From positions 1,612,001 through 1,676,000 of the forward strand of contig CAXXHN010000001.1 in assembly GCA_963663735.2 (NCBI GenBank): a stretch of 64,000 nt of DNA, read 5' to 3'. Under the pieces are notes generated by a model, which saw nothing but the letters and a program-made list of their open reading frames with translations, was not told where the DNA came from and ran no database searches. This DNA is from G963663735 sp963663735. GTDB taxonomy: Bacteria > Acidobacteriota > UBA6911 > RPQK01 > JAPXNP01. Numbering within the stretch: the first letter of the stretch is position 1; every line of letters begins with the position of its first letter. The translations under genes were made by a program, and so were the position numbers. Below, piece by piece: positions 61,614-64,000 of the stretch.

Positions 61614-63617
61614 TCAGCTGGAGATTTTTTCAATGACGATATTATCCCAGGGGTCTATCTGGGCTTCGAAACCGCCGGGGATAAGAGTAGTGGAACTGTA
61701 TTCCATGATTATCGCGGGGCCGTCAATTTTATTCCCTGGACAGAGAAGGCTTCTCAGGAAATAGGATGTGGGAAGGTGTTCTCCCGCAAAATATAAGGAT
61801 TTTTCCTGCAAAAGTGCCTTTCCCGGAGGATTTTTACCCCGCAACCTCTGCTTCTGGATTTCTGGTTCAGAATTCCTGATTCTCCCGCGTACTCTAACTG
61901 TAACTATTTCAACTGGAAGTGTAGGATCGGAGTGTCCATATATGAAGTGGTGTTCTTTGTGGAACGCCTGTATGAAATTCCTGGAATAGGGAATTCTGAC
62001 TTCGCTTGATTGACCGGGATATCTGATATCAACAAATTCTTCAAATTCGATTTTCGGTGGTTCCTCACTGTCCCCTTTCAGTTTTTCTCTGACAATATCT
62101 TTAAGTTCCCGGAAATTTTTGACAATTGAACTGGAAACCCTTGGAGTTTCAGAACTGAGGAGAATGGTTCTTGCGGTATCCTCAATCAGGTCTGCATTAA
62201 GAATACCGACAGCCGAAAGGACTCCGGGATGGGGAGGGATCAGAATTTTGGATATACCGAGAGAACCGGCAATTTCGCACGCGTGGAGAGGACCGGCCCC
62301 GCCATAGGCAACTAGTGCCATGTCAGCGGGATTGCAGCCTTTTTTCTGGGCAAAAATCCTGATTTCTTTACTCATCCTGGCGTTGGCGATTCGGATAATG
62401 CCTTCAGCGACCTCTTCGTTGGAAGGTTTATTCCCACCGTTTTTGCTCATTTTTTCAGCCAGTTTTGCCAGAGCATCCGGTATTTTTTCAGTCTGGAGGA
62501 TTACCTCTCCCCCCAGAAAGTTATCCGGGTCTATCCGGCTTAGGAACACATGAGCGTCGCAGAGGGTTACGCGGTCGCCCTTTCCGTTGCATATTGGACC
62601 GGGTTCGCTGCCCGCTGATTCAGGTCCGACCCTCAGAAGACCGTCTTCATCTACCCAGGCGATGGAACCTGTTCCAGCTCCAATATTGTGGATATCAACC
62701 GACTGCAGGGCTATTGGAAAATGTTGGACTTCCCTTTCCCTGGTAACAGGAATTCCTCCTTCGCATAGACATATGTCTGCAGAAGCGCCCCCGATTTCAA
62801 AGGCAACAATCTTTTTCTGATCAGCCTGCTTAGCTGTCTTGAAAGCGCAAGCAACTCCCCCGGCGTGTCCGGCTTCCAGTGCCCTTACAGGTTCTTCCCT
62901 GGCAATATTCAGAGGAGTAATCCCGCCGTTAGACTGCATAATTTCCAGAGTTTTTACCTGCGGATTGTCCAGTTTTTCAAGAGAAGTGAAATATTTATTC
63001 ATTTCCGGCTGGATCCAGGCGTTTATTGCAGTGGCACAAGTTCTTTCATACTCACGGAATTCAGGGAGAATCTGGTGAGACAGGAATACCGGGATTTTTA
63101 GATCCTCCAGATGTTCCTTAATCATGAGTTCGCTTTGAGGATTGGCGTAACTGTGAAGCAGGGCGACGGCAACAGCGTCAGGTCCGGCCTTTTTTACCAG
63201 CCCTTTAATGCGATCCAGCTCCTTTTGCTCCAGGGGCACTATTGGTGTTCCATCAGCCGCGCATCGTTCCTTGATTCCAATACGGTTCGGCTCTGGAATA
63301 AGCGGCGTGTTTTCTCTGGAATTAAAGGTAAATGTTTCAGGGCGCTCCTCCCTTCCCAGCTCAATAAGGTCTTCATAACCAAGATTTGTAATAAGGATGC
63401 AGTTCAGGTTTTTCCTGGCGAGAAGAGCTGACGGAAGGCTGGTACCGTGTCTTAATGTGCATTCCTGCCCCTGTTTTTCCAACTTCTGCAGCCCCTGCAA
63501 TACAGACTGCACGGGATCAGAGGGAGATGATGGAATCTTGTGGACAAAAACTCTTTGATCCTCCACTACAACAATGTCTGTAAATGTGACTCCGCAATCA
63601 ATTCCAATCCTGATCAT
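61614..63617 (-). CDS. Hydantoinase/oxoprolinase family ATPase (HyuA type)
   Basis: A 667-residue protein starting MIRIGIDCGVTFTDIVVVED, the ASKHA-fold phosphate-binding opening of HyuA. The N-terminal Hydant_A_N half, then the Hydantoinase_A domain (about 200-490) with EIGGASADICLCEGG and GAGTGSIAWVDEDGLLRVGP, and SYGGAGPLHAC-like YGGAGPLHACEIA near 445. HyuA acts with HyuB in ATP-dependent hydantoin, 5-oxoproline or acetone carboxylation chemistry. A HyuB gene is not adjacent on either side, so it is orphan or its partner is elsewhere. Length matches the alpha subunit. Confidence 0.88.
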   Translation of the reverse strand: MIRIGIDCGVTFTDIVVVEDQRVFVHKIPSSPSDPVQSVLQGLQKLEKQGQECTLRHGTSLPSALLARKNLNCILITNLGYEDLIELGREERPETFTFNSRENTPLIPEPNRIGIKERCAADGTPIVPLEQKELDRIKGLVKKAGPDAVAVALLHSYANPQSELMIKEHLEDLKIPVFLSHQILPEFREYERTCATAINAWIQPEMNKYFTSLEKLDNPQVKTLEIMQSNGGITPLNIAREEPVRALEAGHAGGVACAFKTAKQADQKKIVAFEIGGASADICLCEGGIPVTREREVQHFPIALQSVDIHNIGAGTGSIAWVDEDGLLRVGPESAGSEPGPICNGKGDRVTLCDAHVFLSRIDPDNFLGGEVILQTEKIPDALAKLAEKMSKNGGNKPSNEEVAEGIIRIANARMSKEIRIFAQKKGCNPADMALVAYGGAGPLHACEIAGSLGISKILIPPHPGVLSAVGILNADLIEDTARTILLSSETPRVSSSIVKNFRELKDIVREKLKGDSEEPPKIEFEEFVDIRYPGQSSEVRIPYSRNFIQAFHKEHHFIYGHSDPTLPVEIVTVRVRGRIRNSEPEIQKQRLRGKNPPGKALLQEKSLYFAGEHLPTSYFLRSLLCPGNKIDGPAIIMEYSSTTLIPGGFEAQIDPWDNIVIEKISS

Positions 63618-63785
63618 AATCTAAAAATTCCTTGGAATAGTGTTAGAATGAAATTCGTAACACAATTTATACAGTTATCAAGAATAATCTTTGAATGATG
63701 CCTATTCTATCAAAAGAATTAAATTATATTGTTTCTGGCCGTTATTTGATGAATCATTTTTTATTATACCTCGGAGTTGATTAGT

Positions 63786-64000
63786 ATGGACTGGAAGGAT
63801 ATCCCGAGGAAACTTTATTTCCTGACCGGGGCCTCTTTCTTCTTTATCCTCATTTTTCTTATCAGTGTCATTTTTCTCAATCCTTCCTCGGTAGGTAATG
63901 AAAATTTTGTAGGGTATTTTAATCTATGGGCTCTTTTCTGGAGCCTGATTTTCATAACGATCCTGATTCTCGCGTTTCTCCTGGCCAGGAACATAATCAA
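63786..64000 (+). CDS. N-terminal part of a two-helix membrane protein, possibly an NtrY-like sensor kinase
   Basis: An open frame from the ATG at 63786 runs 71 codons to the window end without a stop. The product begins MDWKDIPRKLYFLTGASFFF, with one TM helix at about 13-32, a short polar loop (NPSSVGNENFVGYFN) and a second helix at about 46-67 ending in LLARNIIK. This start resembles the two-helix sensory N-terminus of NtrY-like histidine kinases, with the LLARNIIK sequence just after the second helix, but too little is visible to be sure. A CGGAG lies about 10 bases upstream. Confidence 0.5.
   Translation, partial: MDWKDIPRKLYFLTGASFFFILIFLISVIFLNPSSVGNENFVGYFNLWALFWSLIFITILILAFLLARNII

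Noticed and set aside
1..64000. CRISPR arrays, tRNA or rRNA genes, phage genes
   Set aside because: No regularly spaced repeats, no cloverleaf-type sequences in the intergenic gaps inspected, and no phage structural genes were recognised by eye; a dedicated RNA search could still find a small RNA.

Overview
The window comes from a Gram-negative (diderm) bacterium. It carries lpxD (lipid A synthesis), an OmpA-family protein, two complete RND efflux systems with outer-membrane channels, an ExbB/ExbD energiser and a TonB-receptor-like beta-barrel. Base composition looks close to 50% GC. Gene content is mostly chromosomal housekeeping (gltX, rlmB, eno, pta, smpB, pepA, xerD, murJ, serA). The SerA is the short Bacteroidetes-like type next to a DUF1015 protein, while the receptor and regulator types recall Acidobacteriota-like or other uncultured deep phyla such as Aminicenantes. 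That placement is a guess; no rRNA or tRNA gene was recognised to test it. No CRISPR array, prophage or intact insertion sequence was seen.

Layout. 1-12.2 kb: end of a hybrid kinase, an OmpA/coiled-coil protein, a Tat-exported GH106-like hydrolase, two nitrilase-superfamily amidases, a NYN-LOTUS protein, a MATCAP/QEGLA-type metallopeptidase, an MscS channel and a Tat-exported aldo/keto reductase. 12.2-13.5 kb: a gene-poor gap holding a 454-bp transposon-like element with perfect 17-bp terminal inverted repeats and a 9-bp target duplication. 13.5-20.5 kb: RND operon 1 (channel-adaptor-pump), a secreted unknown and a cupin. 20.9-25.7 kb: an exported YD-repeat protein and a fusion of an endonuclease Q-like PHP domain to a UvrD-type helicase. 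25.7-26.2 kb: a second repeat element with 28-bp imperfect inverted ends. 26.2-28.4 kb: a queuosine-mannosyltransferase-like protein and a CDF cation exporter. 28.6-35.7 kb: TetR regulator plus RND operon 2 (adaptor-pump-channel). 35.8-49.5 kb: xerD, murJ, lpxD, serA, DUF1015, pepA, smpB, three glycosyltransferases, eno and pta, nearly all on the minus strand with several overlapping starts and stops. 49.6-52.1 kb: ExbB-ExbD-ExbD-TPR operon. 52.5-56.9 kb: a membrane histidine kinase with its sigma-54 response regulator. 57.1-64 kb: plug-less receptor-like barrel, gltX, rlmB, a HyuA-type hydantoinase, and the start of a two-helix membrane protein running off the end.

Main biological themes. 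Envelope export: two tripartite pumps, one behind a TetR gene with near-consensus promoter and repeated operator-like boxes, the other behind a dyad/tandem-repeat region. Envelope building: LpxD, MurJ and core-type glycosyltransferases, co-transcribed with eno and pta. Nucleic-acid quality control: EndoQ-UvrD fusion, NYN-LOTUS, SmpB, RlmB and the queuosine-tRNA glycosyltransferase. The strongest unusual items are the EndoQ-UvrD fusion and the two non-autonomous repeat elements, which share a related palindromic core.
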